Shown here piece by piece: positions 36,905 to 44,831 of a DNA stretch of 46,631 nucleotides. The translations under genes were made by a program, and so were the position numbers. Below the pieces are notes generated by a model, which did no database searches, was not told where the DNA came from, and saw nothing but the letters and a program-made list of their open reading frames with translations. How positions within the stretch are numbered: position 1 is the stretch's first letter; each line of letters starts with the position of its first letter. The DNA is from Planctomycetota bacterium (lineage in GTDB: Bacteria > Planctomycetota > Planctomycetia > Planctomycetales > Planctomycetaceae): NCBI GenBank assembly GCA_003388505.1, contig QQVO01000001.1:1-46631 (forward strand), given 5' to 3'.

Positions 36905-37441
36905 GTGGCGCAGAAAAACACCATTTCGATCAATCGTGCGCCGGTCCTGACGCTGTGGGCCATTGTCGTGGCTCGCCGCCTTGGTTTTCGCAAAGTCGAA
37001 GCGTTGACGCTCGGCAAAGCGGTCGCCGGTCTCAACGCCCAGGCGAAGGGGTAGCGGCTCGGCATCTATCATCCCAAGGAAGAGAAACCGAAAGACGCCC
37101 GAGAGAAGCGGAAGAAAGACGAGGGCTTTCTCGTGGAAGTCTGCGGTCGCACGGTCCCGGCAAAGCATACTGATGACGGCATTCGGGCCACCGAGAAGGA
37201 CGAGCCGATCGACCCCACCAGCGTCGAGCGTTATCTGGATAAGAAGTTCGGCGACGACCTCGACTGCGCAGAGGCGGAACTTCAGACACTCGCCAAGGCT
37301 TACAGGCCGAAGGAACTGGCTGAAGCAGCCTACCCACTGTACGAGAAGTTCCGCCCTGACATCCCCTCGGGGAAGAAAGGCTGGGGGGCCGAAGGTGATC
37401 TCGACCTCGGCTTGATTGCGAAGTTGTCGAAGAGAGACTGA
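36905..37441 (+). pseudogene. conserved protein interrupted by an in-frame TAG
   Basis: From GTG 36905 a single frame runs to TGA at 37439-37441, broken only by TAG at 37052-37054. Both sides read as one conserved protein of about 178 residues: ISINRAPVLTLWAIVVARRLGF and LTLGKAVAGLNAQAKG before the stop; RLGIYHPKEEKPK, SVERYLDKKFGDDLDCAEAE and KAYRPKELAEAAYPLYEKFRP after it. An AAG to TAG change would restore the expected lysine. I recall widely distributed hypothetical proteins with this opening, but not a function. Translation could restart at GTG/ATG near 37133, giving a 102-residue fragment. It lies directly upstream of the MBL-fold gene. Confidence 0.72.
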
Positions 37442-37443
37442 CG

Positions 37444-38250
37444 ATGCCCAATTTCATCTGTACGACCTGTGGCTCCCAGTTCGAGGAGTCGGATCAGCCA
37501 CCAGGCGAATGCCCGATTTGCACTGACGAGCGGCAGTATGTCGGGTGGCAGGGGCAAGACTGGACCACGCTAGCTGACCTTACGGCGTCGCACAGGAACG
37601 TCGTCCGACTGAAAGAACCCGGCCTTTACGGAATTGGGATGGAACCATCGTTTGCAATCGGCCAGCGATCGCTACTGGTCACGCAACCCGAAGGCAACGT
37701 ACTGTGGGACTGCATCCCGCTGATCAACGACGGCCTCGTCGAGATCGTAAAGGGAATCGGCGGTATCTCGGCGATCGCCATTTCCCACTCGCACTACTAC
37801 ACAAGCATGATCGAGTGGAGCCGAGCGTTCAGTTGCCCGATTTACCTGCACGCTGCCGACCAGGAGTGGGTCATGCGACCCGATTCGGCGATCGAGTTCT
37901 GGGACGGGGAAACGAAGGCGATCGGCGATGGGCTGACCCTGATCCGCTGCGGTGGGCACTTTGAGGGGGGCACGGTCCTGCACTGGCCTGAAGGGGCTGA
38001 CGGGGACGGTGTGCTTCTCAGCGGCGACATCCTGCAAGTCGTTCAGGACCGCCGTTGGGTCAGCTTCATGTACTCCTACCCGAACCTTATCCCGCTCCCG
38101 GCTTCAACCATACGTCACATTGCCGCATCCGTCGAACCATTCGAGTTCAGCCGCATCTATGGAGCGTTCTGGTCAAAGATCGTTGCCACGGATGCGAAGG
38201 CGGCTGTGCGGCAGTCAGCAGAGCGGTACATCCGAGCGATTCAGGAATAA
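37444..38250 (+). CDS. zinc-ribbon plus metallo-beta-lactamase-fold protein
   Basis: A 268-residue cytoplasmic protein. The first 30 residues form a zinc ribbon (CTTCG...[13 protein letters not shown]) of rubredoxin-like type. The rest has the MBL fold, with [15 protein letters not shown] at the place of the HxHxDH motif, [12 protein letters not shown] and LLSGDILQV. The usual Asp and second His of the motif are Tyr and Thr here, so the second metal site appears lost. It may be a hydrolase of a narrow type or a non-catalytic relative. The ATG is two bases after the previous stop, so it is in an operon with the broken gene and with DinB and cupin proteins downstream. Confidence 0.82.
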   Translation: MPNFICTTCGSQFEESDQPPGECPICTDERQYVGWQGQDWTTLADLTASHRNVVRLKEPGLYGIGMEPSFAIGQRSLLVTQPEGNVLWDCIPLINDGLVEIVKGIGGISAIAISHSHYYTSMIEWSRAFSCPIYLHAADQEWVMRPDSAIEFWDGETKAIGDGLTLIRCGGHFEGGTVLHWPEGADGDGVLLSGDILQVVQDRRWVSFMYSYPNLIPLPASTIRHIAASVEPFEFSRIYGAFWSKIVATDAKAAVRQSAERYIRAIQE

Positions 38251-38285
38251 GTGAAAACCAGGTTTTCACATCATCAGAGCGAGCC

Positions 38286-38762
38286 ATGTCGGATCAAGCA
38301 CTGCGAGACCATCTCCTCTACTTGCTGAAAGGTGGCGGGGCACACTTGAACTTCGACCAAGCGATTGGCGGTCTTCCCGCAGAGCTTCGTGGCGCAAAAG
38401 TCGGTGACGTGTCGCATACCGCATGGCGGTTGCTCGAACATCTCCGAATCTGCCAGTGGGATATCCTTGAGTTCTCTCGTAATTCCTCGCATGTCTCCCC
38501 GGATTTTCCGGACGGCTACTGGCCCGAGACGGATGCCCCTCCGGGTGCAGGATCATGGCAGAATAGTGTGGCCGCGTTTCGAGCCGATTTGCAGGCGATG
38601 ATCGACCTGGTTTCCGATCCTGTAACCGACTTGTTCGCTCCGATTCCCCACGGCGACGGGCAGACGATTCTGCGTGAAGCGTTATTGCTCGCCGACCACA
38701 ATGCTTACCATCTCGGACAGCTGGTGTTCCTGCGGCGTTGTATTGGTGCATGGACAGATTGA
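38286..38762 (+). CDS. DinB-family four-helix protein
   Basis: A 158-residue protein of the DinB/YfiT metal-binding group, which in some members is a thiol-dependent transferase. The metal-binding His residues are in [14 protein letters not shown] and in [15 protein letters not shown], typical of the family. A non-helical middle ([15 protein letters not shown]) separates the helices. ATG 38286 is used; the longer frame upstream overlaps the MBL gene. The ribosome-binding site is weak. The cupin gene starts three bases after its stop. Confidence 0.85.
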   Translation: MSDQALRDHLLYLLKGGGAHLNFDQAIGGLPAELRGAKVGDVSHTAWRLLEHLRICQWDILEFSRNSSHVSPDFPDGYWPETDAPPGAGSWQNSVAAFRADLQAMIDLVSDPVTDLFAPIPHGDGQTILREALLLADHNAYHLGQLVFLRRCIGAWTD

Positions 38763-38765
38763 CTG

Positions 38766-39095
38766 ATGCCGCAAACGAACAATCTCTTTGCCGGACTTCC
38801 GAACCAGCTTGCTGAGGAACTGGTCGAAGTCCTCGTCGAAGACCGGGACGTTCGCATCGAGCGGATCGTCTCCACCGGTCACACCAGTCCCGAAGGGTTC
38901 TGGTATGACCAGGATGAAAACGAGTGGGTGGTCGTGTTGAAGGGCGAGGCGAAGCTGGTTCTTGAGAATGGCGAGTCGGTGCAGATGAGGCCGGGCGATT
39001 GGATCAACATCCCAGCACATGAGAAGCATCGAGTCGAATGGACAACAAATGATGCACCGACGGTTTGGTTGGCGGTGTTTTACGGAAGCGACTGA
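38766..39095 (+). CDS. small cupin-domain protein
   Basis: A 109-residue single-domain cupin with GFWYDQDENEWVVVLKGEAKL in the first motif and GDWINIPAHEKHRVEW in the second. The His and Glu ligands of the metal site are partly present (the first motif has Asp/Glu in place of the usual His pair). Such proteins bind small ligands or act as isomerases or dioxygenases. It starts three bases after DinB and is last in a plus-strand run. The substrate is unknown. Confidence 0.87.
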   Translation: MPQTNNLFAGLPNQLAEELVEVLVEDRDVRIERIVSTGHTSPEGFWYDQDENEWVVVLKGEAKLVLENGESVQMRPGDWINIPAHEKHRVEWTTNDAPTVWLAVFYGSD

Positions 39096-39105
39096 CGTGG
39101 GCAGG

Positions 39106-39576
39106 TCATTTTTGCTGGACCGGTTGACGGCAATCTGCGCAACAATTGCGAACGACCGTGTAAGACTTCTTCCTTGCCATCAAGCATCCGGTGAATATCA
39201 AAACAGCCAAGACTGGATACGACGCAAGAGTGGCAAGGACGCCGATCCCAAACTCCGACATCTTTCCTGCGACAAGACCGACAATCGGGCTGATGTAGAG
39301 GGGAGTAAGAAGCGCGATCTCAAGAGAATCCCCGATCTTGACTGGTATCAGCTTCTCCTCCGCGACTTTGACAGTGCAGTTGTAGCAAATCAATTTGCCG
39401 TAGTCGTCGCATTGCTGGTTGACACACTGACACTGCCTGTCTCGCTTGGCGAGCCTGATTCGGCACTTTGAGCAGAAGTAGATCCCGCATTTCAGACAGC
39501 GATACTTTCCTGCCGGGACGCTGCCTCCACAGGCAGGACACTTCGTCTTTACGGCGGTTTGATGCGACTCCACCAT
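39106..39576 (-). CDS. zinc-ribbon membrane protein, unknown
   Basis: A 156-residue protein with a Cys-rich N-terminal half, CPACGGSVPAGKYRCLKCGIYFC, then CRIRLAKRDRQCQC, CDDYGKLICYNC, so two or three zinc sites. Two hydrophobic segments follow near 83-105 and 112-134, then CCADCRQPVQQ at the tail. It is probably anchored in the inner membrane with zinc ribbons in the cytoplasm. ATG 39576 is chosen because the longer frame upstream is compositionally unlike a protein; its ribosome-binding site is weak. It is convergent with the cupin gene, with ten bases between. Confidence 0.72.
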   Translation of the reverse strand: MVESHQTAVKTKCPACGGSVPAGKYRCLKCGIYFCSKCRIRLAKRDRQCQCVNQQCDDYGKLICYNCTVKVAEEKLIPVKIGDSLEIALLTPLYISPIVGLVAGKMSEFGIGVLATLASYPVLAVLIFTGCLMARKKSYTVVRNCCADCRQPVQQK

Positions 39577-40079
39577 CTTGTTCTCGCGTGATACCTGGGT
39601 TTCAAGACACGCAACGAATGCGAATCTTCTCGGGAAGGATTGATTCAAATGGTCCTTCGGCGTCAGGCGAGCAGCCGCGTTGGCGCAAAAAGAAAAGAGG
39701 CGCCGAACCAAGGCCGCTCCCGCTACCCCCGCCAAGGGGCGTGTAGAACAGCACCTGGCCGACGCCCCCTTTCGGGGGCGCGGCAACAGGTAGCTGCCTC
39801 TACACTTGCATGGGCCTCGAGGCCCAAATTGGCGGTATTTGCGGGAAGCAGTTCCTGACGCTCGCGCGTCGTTCGAATTGTCAGACCGGACAAAGTCCGG
39901 CGATCATCAGTTTCTCTCCTCAGATTGAAATCAGGAAATCCGAGCCGAAACTCGCGTTCGGATCTACCGGAGGCATTCTACCGCGTTCGCAGAGCGGCAA
40001 CCAACTCTGCTGGTGACGAAAGCGGCGCTTCGGTCAACTGAACTCCTGGTTCGATCCGCAGGCTGCAAGCCTACTGGCC
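39577..40079. other. junction region between core genes and the accessory element
   Basis: About 500 bases with no supported gene. It contains a 65-nt hairpin (39741-39805) and a small perfect hairpin CCGGACaaaGTCCGG near 39887-39901. A GTTCGATCC sequence at about 40052-40060 resembles a tRNA T-loop but the flanking stem does not pair, so no tRNA is called. It is the likeliest place for an element boundary; no direct repeat could be matched because the other end is outside the window. Confidence 0.5.
39741..39805. repeat. 65-nt near-perfect hairpin
   Basis: GTGTAGA...AGCACCTG at the left pairs with CAGGTAGCT...TCTACAC at the right, and inside is CGCCCCC-TTTC-GGGGGCG with a bulged base. Almost the whole 65 bases pair. 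No T run follows, so it is not a standard intrinsic terminator. It may be a REP-like element, a recombination site or a structured RNA. Confidence 0.7.
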
Positions 40080-40649
40080 TCAGGCGTTCGAAGCGACCAC
40101 TTTTCCCTGAGCGCTGCCCTTCCGCCGCAGACGATTCTCAGCTTGCTGGACGGTTAACAGGTGCCGTACGGCGGACTCGTGAGCTCGCTGCGCGCGGTCT
40201 CGCTGCTTCACCCAGAATTCTGCCCACTCCCGCGAGTTCTCATCGAGTTTCGTGCAGCGGTATTCAGTGAACTGTAGCCGTAACCAACAGATCGCGACTT
40301 CATCGACTGACAGTTCTTCCAGCCGGCTCGGGTCTTCCGACAGCAGTGAACTCTTTAACTCGCCCACTCTGCGACGGACAGATTCGGCAATCAGCTGGTC
40401 ATCGCACGCGATTTCATTGACCAGCGCAGACATCGCAAGTCCGGCCAGGTCACTGCAGGATTTCCAAACTTGTGGGTTCCAATCGAGTAGCTGGTGTAGC
40501 CGCTTCCGTGCATCTTCGTCACCGCCATTTGCAGCGTCGATGATTGCTTGGAATTCCTCACTCGGAAGCTCCCTCATGCCCTCCTCATGACTGCTTTGGC
40601 TGTCGTGTTCTCCGCCACGTTCCCCGTTCATGCTGGTGATATCCTCCAA
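40080..40649 (-). CDS. unknown protein of the accessory element, 189 residues
   Basis: A hydrophilic, mostly helical protein with no signal or membrane segment. It starts MEDITSMNGERGGEHDSQSS and has a central ELSVDEVAICWLRLQFTEYR stretch and a basic C-terminal helix (WVKQRDRAQRAHESAVRHLL). I do not recognise the family. It overlaps the preceding gene, whose 3' end lies at 40585, by up to 65 bases, which indicates coupling; ATG 40631 is an alternative start. It is last in the minus-strand array of the accessory element. Confidence 0.6.
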   Translation of the reverse strand: MEDITSMNGERGGEHDSQSSHEEGMRELPSEEFQAIIDAANGGDEDARKRLHQLLDWNPQVWKSCSDLAGLAMSALVNEIACDDQLIAESVRRRVGELKSSLLSEDPSRLEELSVDEVAICWLRLQFTEYRCTKLDENSREWAEFWVKQRDRAQRAHESAVRHLLTVQQAENRLRRKGSAQGKVVASNA

Positions 40650-40905
40650 TGATCAATCCGGCTTGGATGAGTTGTCGCGAAGCTGCTAAGAATTCATCGA
40701 TTCGGACAGCTGCGGTCTCGAAACGCTGTCGATGAATCCGTTCCTGCTCGTCGCGGCGCTGATCGCGCTCCTTTCGGATCCGGTCCAGTTCGGCCGCGAT
40801 CTGGCCGGCGAGACCACCCCCGATGTAGCGGCGGACAGCTCGTCCATTTACTCGCCGGCTGCTGATGTAGTAGGCACTTCCACGTCTCCGTCGTTCCCAC
40901 GGCAT
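40585..40905 (-). CDS. small basic protein with RRYIGGGLAG motif
   Basis: A 106-residue basic protein: MPWERRRRGSAYYISSRRVNG, then RRYIGGGLAGQIAAELDRIRKERDQ in sequence, and a coiled-coil middle with IHRQRFETAAVRIDEFLAA. The opening resembles the small amino-terminal domains that bind DNA or RNA in mobile elements. ATG 40905 is chosen over an ATG eight codons upstream because the family-like pattern starts here; the difference is minor. It lies before the 189-residue protein, with overlap. No function is known to me. Confidence 0.6.
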   Translation of the reverse strand: MPWERRRRGSAYYISSRRVNGRAVRRYIGGGLAGQIAAELDRIRKERDQRRDEQERIHRQRFETAAVRIDEFLAASRQLIQAGLIIGGYHQHERGTWRRTRQPKQS

Positions 40906-41027
40906 GTGCAGATGACTCTTGTTTGGCACAGAAAATCGAATGCACCGTCCAGACGCGTGATCGAACGTCGTCCGAGCGGTGTTTTCGACTATTGTCGCAT
41001 CGCCAGGGTCACCTGTCTCCCCAATTT

Positions 41028-41837
41028 CTATCCTGCGTCGCGGTTTCGTCGCCGCTCAACGGGAACGACGACGCCGTTCTCGACGGCTGCACGACGGCTG
41101 GAGGCCACGAATGACTGCAGTTGCGCACCTAAATCTGCTCGACGAGTCGAATAATCGCAGCTGGAGCACAAGTCCTCATCAAACGCGATTTCCGCGATTC
41201 TGAGCATGGCCTTGGGCGGAATCCGTTCGGCGATCATGCGTTCCATCAATGCCAACTGGCGTGTGAGACGTTGACGATCTGCATTGGTAAGCGTGAGTTC
41301 TTCGGGCAGGATTCCGGACATTCCCAAGCAATGCAGAGCAAGCTCAGCCACGACGGGGCCTCCCGCATAAGCCAAGTGCTTTACAAATCGTTCGCGCCTT
41401 TGCTCGTCGTCCGCAGCCGTCTCGATTTGACCGATGGTAGTGCAAAGTACCCAGTCGCGGGCGTTCAAGTGCTGTCGGACGTCGAAAAAGACCTCCTCGA
41501 AAAGCTCAACGCCGGCGACCGACATTTGGGATCTCACCGCGATGTCCTTGGGTGCCTCGTCGGCAACAACCCGCGCCTCCAATGCGGTTTTCGTGGATCC
41601 TCCGGCACGGTAAACCGCATGCGCCTGAGCCAGCGCGGGATACCCTCTTAAGAGGCTCTTCATGTCCCTTTCTGAGCGGCAGCTTTTGAATGCTCCCAGG
41701 TACCGATAGGCGAGCACGACAGCCTGATCTTCCTCGGCGTGCGACACGTCTTCAGCCGTCATCTGGCCGGCGAGCCGCCAGCGCCAATCGGGGGGACACA
41801 GGGGATTAAATTCCGCATAGCGGATGTTGAGTAACAT
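41028..41837 (-). CDS. unknown protein of the accessory element, 269 residues
   Basis: A soluble helical protein, starting MLLNIRYAEFNPLCPPDWRW. A central part, DIAVRSQMSVAGVELFEEVFFDVRQHLN, has the look of a small HTH followed by a helix, as in some phage terminase small subunits, but this is only a resemblance. The tail is basic (VPVERRRNRDAG). It follows the 201-residue protein at 23 bases. Function unknown. Confidence 0.6.
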   Translation of the reverse strand: MLLNIRYAEFNPLCPPDWRWRLAGQMTAEDVSHAEEDQAVVLAYRYLGAFKSCRSERDMKSLLRGYPALAQAHAVYRAGGSTKTALEARVVADEAPKDIAVRSQMSVAGVELFEEVFFDVRQHLNARDWVLCTTIGQIETAADDEQRRERFVKHLAYAGGPVVAELALHCLGMSGILPEELTLTNADRQRLTRQLALMERMIAERIPPKAMLRIAEIAFDEDLCSSCDYSTRRADLGAQLQSFVASSRRAAVENGVVVPVERRRNRDAG

Positions 41838-41859
41838 GGCTCTCTCCTCCTACCGATTG

Positions 41860-42465
41860 TCATTCTGGGTGGTCCGGAACACGGATTCCAGCGACGTTGC
41901 GGGCGAACCACGTAAGCCGGGCTTGGATATGCTCTACCGACATCCAGTCGGAACTCAGCAGGTCGGACGAAATGCCCCCGGCGACGTGCCAAGCCATCAC
42001 AAATCGGAAATCACTCCGATCCGCCATCATGTCCCCGACCCAATCGACCGCCCACGCGACTCGATTTCGGCGCTGGACGATGCGCTCCGACACGCCTTCC
42101 TCGTCCTCCGCCTGCTCGGAGGAGAGCTCGGTGTCGATCCCCAATCGCTGGCGCACAAGCTGACAAACTGCCGGCGGATTCCGCGAGCAGCGAACACGCA
42201 GATAGCCGCTTTCGTCTTCGGCGACGATCAAGAAGACGAGGTCCGGGAGGGCATTCACGAACCTCAAGAGGGTATCCAGATTTGCCGTGCTCAACGGCTC
42301 CAGGGCCGGCTGTACCAAACGGTCGTCTACTTCAGCGATCAATTCTCTGGCCGCATCAATGTCCTGCCTCCGCGGCTTCCTGAGGGCCAGACGACGCCAG
42401 TCACGGGGCGCTATTGCTGTCCGCATCTCCGTGAATGAAATCGAGGGCTCGCGGATGACTTCCAT
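41860..42465 (-). CDS. unknown protein of the accessory element, 201 residues
   Basis: A soluble protein starting MEVIREPSISFTEMRTAIAPR. It contains an acidic middle with LRFVNALPDLVFLIVAEDESG and ELSSEQAEDEEGVSERIVQ, then WAVDWVGDMMADRSDFRF. I recognise no family. ATG 42465 is supported by its place after the palindromic region but there is only a weak ribosome-binding site. A 70-residue frame (42401-42613) overlaps its start and is not accepted as a gene. Confidence 0.6.
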   Translation of the reverse strand: MEVIREPSISFTEMRTAIAPRDWRRLALRKPRRQDIDAARELIAEVDDRLVQPALEPLSTANLDTLLRFVNALPDLVFLIVAEDESGYLRVRCSRNPPAVCQLVRQRLGIDTELSSEQAEDEEGVSERIVQRRNRVAWAVDWVGDMMADRSDFRFVMAWHVAGGISSDLLSSDWMSVEHIQARLTWFARNVAGIRVPDHPE

Positions 42466-42757
42466 TTAATTCTTCCTGACGAATCCTGAGTCGCATCTGT
42501 GGACGTCCCGCCGACGAATCAGCACCCGCGCACCAGGAAACAAAGGACATGTCTGCGGTCAGATGACGCTCGCCGGAATTCACGGTGAATACAGCCAGCC
42601 TGGTACTTGGCATGATTAATTCGCCGTCCTCCCCGTTTCTCGGACATGACTCCGTTCAGGCAACGGATCTGTAAGCGTGCGCCGTGCATCTGTGTCCTGC
42701 TATCCAGTCTGCTGCTGCTGGTGGTCTGCTGGACCGAACTGGTTTGCTGTGCTGGTG

Positions 42758-42802
42758 GTGCTGGTGTCCGCCTCCCCTAAAGGAGGCGGCGGACACCAGC
42801 AC
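42758..42802. terminator. strong hairpin, possible terminator or origin structure
   Basis: GTGCTGGTGTCCGCCTCC and GGAGGCGGCGGACACCAGCAC pair over 18 bases with one three-base bulge and a loop of about six bases. A short T run (ACTTTTGG) follows on the plus strand, so it would terminate plus-strand transcripts; on the minus strand no T run follows. Confidence 0.55.
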
Positions 42803-42810
42803 ACTTTTGG

Positions 42811-42882
42811 TGGACGGACCGGTGGTCGACCACCAGTCCAGCGCGTTGGACGGACCGCCGGTCGACCGGCAGACCAGCGTGA
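42811..42882. repeat. two tandem 36-bp repeats with conserved dyad symmetry
   Basis: Unit one 42811-42846 and unit two 42847-42882 are 29 of 36 bases identical. Each holds a 14-base perfect palindrome, GGTGGTCGACCACC and GCCGGTCGACCGGC. The four differences inside the palindrome are paired changes that keep the symmetry. The second unit ends at the base before the ATPase stop codon. Confidence 0.75.
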
Positions 42883-44742
42883 TTAGTGATTCTGTTCCTC
42901 GTTCCAGATTTCAGCGGATTGTTCTCCGTGGGATGCGAGCCGGAATCCATCCTCGGGGCGGTTGTTGCGGCGGACCTTGCACTCGCATAGGTATCCATCT
43001 CGATGCATCCGAGAGACGAGTCCTCTCACTGTGTCCTTTCCCATCTTCGCACCGTGTTCTCTGACCGCCTCGTAGATTTGGTTCTTCGTCGCACCGGTGG
43101 GTCCGCGTTCGCCCAAATAGTCTTCAATGAGCTGCCGAACTCGCTCCTCCTTCTGTATCTCTGCCTCGGATTTCTCCTCCTGCTTCTTCCTGTCCGCCTC
43201 CATTTTGTTCATCAGCGTCACGTTCCAGATCCGAGGATTCTGCGGTTGCCGTCCGTCATCCCCACCGAAGAGACCTCCGTCCGTCCTGCCCTCATTGAAG
43301 TCGGCTGCAAGCAGAAACCCATGACCAGCAGAACCGCCAACGCTAAGCCACAGTTGATGGAATCCGCTACCGATCTCGTAGGGTGCTCGCCGGTTGACTA
43401 GCAGCCACTGACGGGCGAACTCGGCGAACCCGGCCATCGAGAGGTCCTGCAGTTCGGGTGGATCGCCTTTCACGGCAGCGCTTCGGGCGGAGCCCTTGCC
43501 GAAATGGTGATTGATTACTGGTGTGGCTCCGCTGGCCAACATGACATTCGCAAGGTCCCGCAAGACCGCACCAATCAAGAAGACATTCGACGCATTCCCC
43601 GCCTGCTCGGCACTGAGCAGCATGAGATATGCGGGGTCGAGGAACAGCACCTCGAGTCCCCGCTCTCGAATGCGCTTGGCTAGATACGACTGCCACTGCG
43701 GATCAGCCAGCTGGGGTATTTCGAAGCATAGGTCGATCATTCCGGCATTGTTGCCAGATGTGATGTTACGCGCCCGAGATACACGCCGAAGCGTGTCCCG
43801 GATTGTCGCGGCTCCGCTCTCGGCGCTCACGACACCTACTCTGTGCTGGCGCGGCACCGGAAACCGTTCCAAGAAGCGCGTCCCCGTTGCCAGACTCACG
43901 GCCATGTCCACCATGATCGACGTCTTCAGCGCCTTCATGGGGCCGCCAATAATGGCCGGCTGGCCTCGTACGAGAACTCCTCGGATGAGGTAGTCAATCG
44001 ACAAATCGGCGGTTTCGAGTTCCGACCAGTCGAACCACGTGGCCTTCTCCGTCGTCCTCAGTTGATCGATTCGATTGAGGACGGCGGCTTGTGTTTCGAT
44101 GAGGTTGAGATAGCCGTCACAGGCGCCATTCACGTCACACAAATTCGACGCCTGCGACTTGAAGTCCACTTCCACGATCTCACGGAGCAGCGGCACGTAG
44201 CAGTTCGGGGCAATCAGTTCGCGGCTAACATCGAAAACACTCTGGATCGCAAGTACAGCCTGTTGTAGTTCGGCCTGCTGTAGCAGCTTCACGTCGCCGA
44301 GTCTGTCGGAGCGCCATTGCATCAATGCGATCAGCCTCTCGTTTCCGCTCATGAGAGTGTGCTGAATCGTCTCTCGGGTTATTGCGAGTCCGTTCTTGGC
44401 GGTGAACTCGATCGCTGTGATGAGCAACGCTTCGGTCGTGCGTCCCTGACGAGCCAGCGTCTGAGGGATACGGAGCGAGATCATCTCTCGACGGACCTCG
44501 TCGCTCGATGCAGCGACCGCTGGCAGCAGCGAGGTCCTGCTCGGCAACTGATGCAGGCTGACTGGGACTGAAGGTTCAGCGGCTGCCGGCGCAGAGCGTG
44601 CGTGCGACTCGGTGCGAAACTCCTCGAGGAGTGGCATGCCATGTTTGCGGAAACTGTAGTTTGGCCTCCGCTGTGGCGGACACTGGCGAGGTTGAACACC
44701 GCCATTAGCATTGGAGGTCGAGTGAGCATCGTGTAGACTCAT
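42883..44742 (-). CDS. RepA/AAA-type replicative ATPase
   Basis: A 619-residue protein that combines an N-terminal helical part, a central P-loop ATPase and a C-terminal winged helix. The Walker A is IIGGPMKALKTS near 265-275 and the Walker B LEVLFLDPAYLML near 362-375; a later motif is PVINHHFGKGS. This is the RecA-like, RepA/AAA_25 helicase type found in plasmids and phages. The last 100 residues (GATKNQIYEAVREHGAKMG and LVSRMHRDGYLCECKV) look like a winged helix that binds DNA. Its ATG has GGGAGG about 11 bases upstream, a slightly long spacing. It lies just after the primase-polymerase. A role in replicating the element is likely. Confidence 0.8.
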   Translation of the reverse strand: MSLHDAHSTSNANGGVQPRQCPPQRRPNYSFRKHGMPLLEEFRTESHARSAPAAAEPSVPVSLHQLPSRTSLLPAVAASSDEVRREMISLRIPQTLARQGRTTEALLITAIEFTAKNGLAITRETIQHTLMSGNERLIALMQWRSDRLGDVKLLQQAELQQAVLAIQSVFDVSRELIAPNCYVPLLREIVEVDFKSQASNLCDVNGACDGYLNLIETQAAVLNRIDQLRTTEKATWFDWSELETADLSIDYLIRGVLVRGQPAIIGGPMKALKTSIMVDMAVSLATGTRFLERFPVPRQHRVGVVSAESGAATIRDTLRRVSRARNITSGNNAGMIDLCFEIPQLADPQWQSYLAKRIRERGLEVLFLDPAYLMLLSAEQAGNASNVFLIGAVLRDLANVMLASGATPVINHHFGKGSARSAAVKGDPPELQDLSMAGFAEFARQWLLVNRRAPYEIGSGFHQLWLSVGGSAGHGFLLAADFNEGRTDGGLFGGDDGRQPQNPRIWNVTLMNKMEADRKKQEEKSEAEIQKEERVRQLIEDYLGERGPTGATKNQIYEAVREHGAKMGKDTVRGLVSRMHRDGYLCECKVRRNNRPEDGFRLASHGEQSAEIWNEEQNH

Positions 44743-44790
44743 GGGTATACAAGCCTCCCTTTCTGGCAGACTGGGTTTGGTTTGTTTGTG

Positions 44791-44817
44791 CCCCGCGTGT
44801 TGCGACGCGGGGTTTTT
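44791..44817 (+). terminator. rho-independent terminator, plus strand, in the leader of the ATPase gene
   Basis: CCCCGCGT, a six-base loop, ACGCGGGG, then TTTTT. It reads as a strong terminator only on the plus strand, while the genes on both sides are on the minus strand. It may end a small antisense transcript. Confidence 0.8.
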
Positions 44818-44831
44818 CGTTCGCGTTTGCG

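Larger units (their letters stand above)
42466..42882. other. non-coding region with hairpin and tandem palindromes
   Basis: About 415 bases between the RepA-like ATPase and the 201-residue protein. The left half holds no clear element apart from a weak 70-residue frame. The right half carries a strong hairpin at 42758-42802 and two 36-base tandem repeats at 42811-42882 that end exactly at the ATPase stop codon. It is a candidate origin, partition or operator region. Confidence 0.6.

Noticed and set aside
39741-39805. Integron attC site
   Set aside because: The hairpin lacks the conserved RYYYAAC and GTTRRRY ends and there is no integron integrase or cassette array in view.
40030-40085. Possible tRNA 3' end (GTTCGATCC) as attachment site
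   Set aside because: The bases flanking the T-loop-like sequence do not form the five-pair stem and no acceptor or anticodon arm can be drawn.
42401-42613. 70-residue minus-strand frame before the 201-residue protein
   Set aside because: It overlaps the better gene by 65 bases, has a weak ribosome-binding site and no protein-like pattern.
42677-43064. Plus-strand frames through the repeat region
   Set aside because: They owe their length to the repeats and to the opposite strand of the ATPase gene; no ribosome-binding site.
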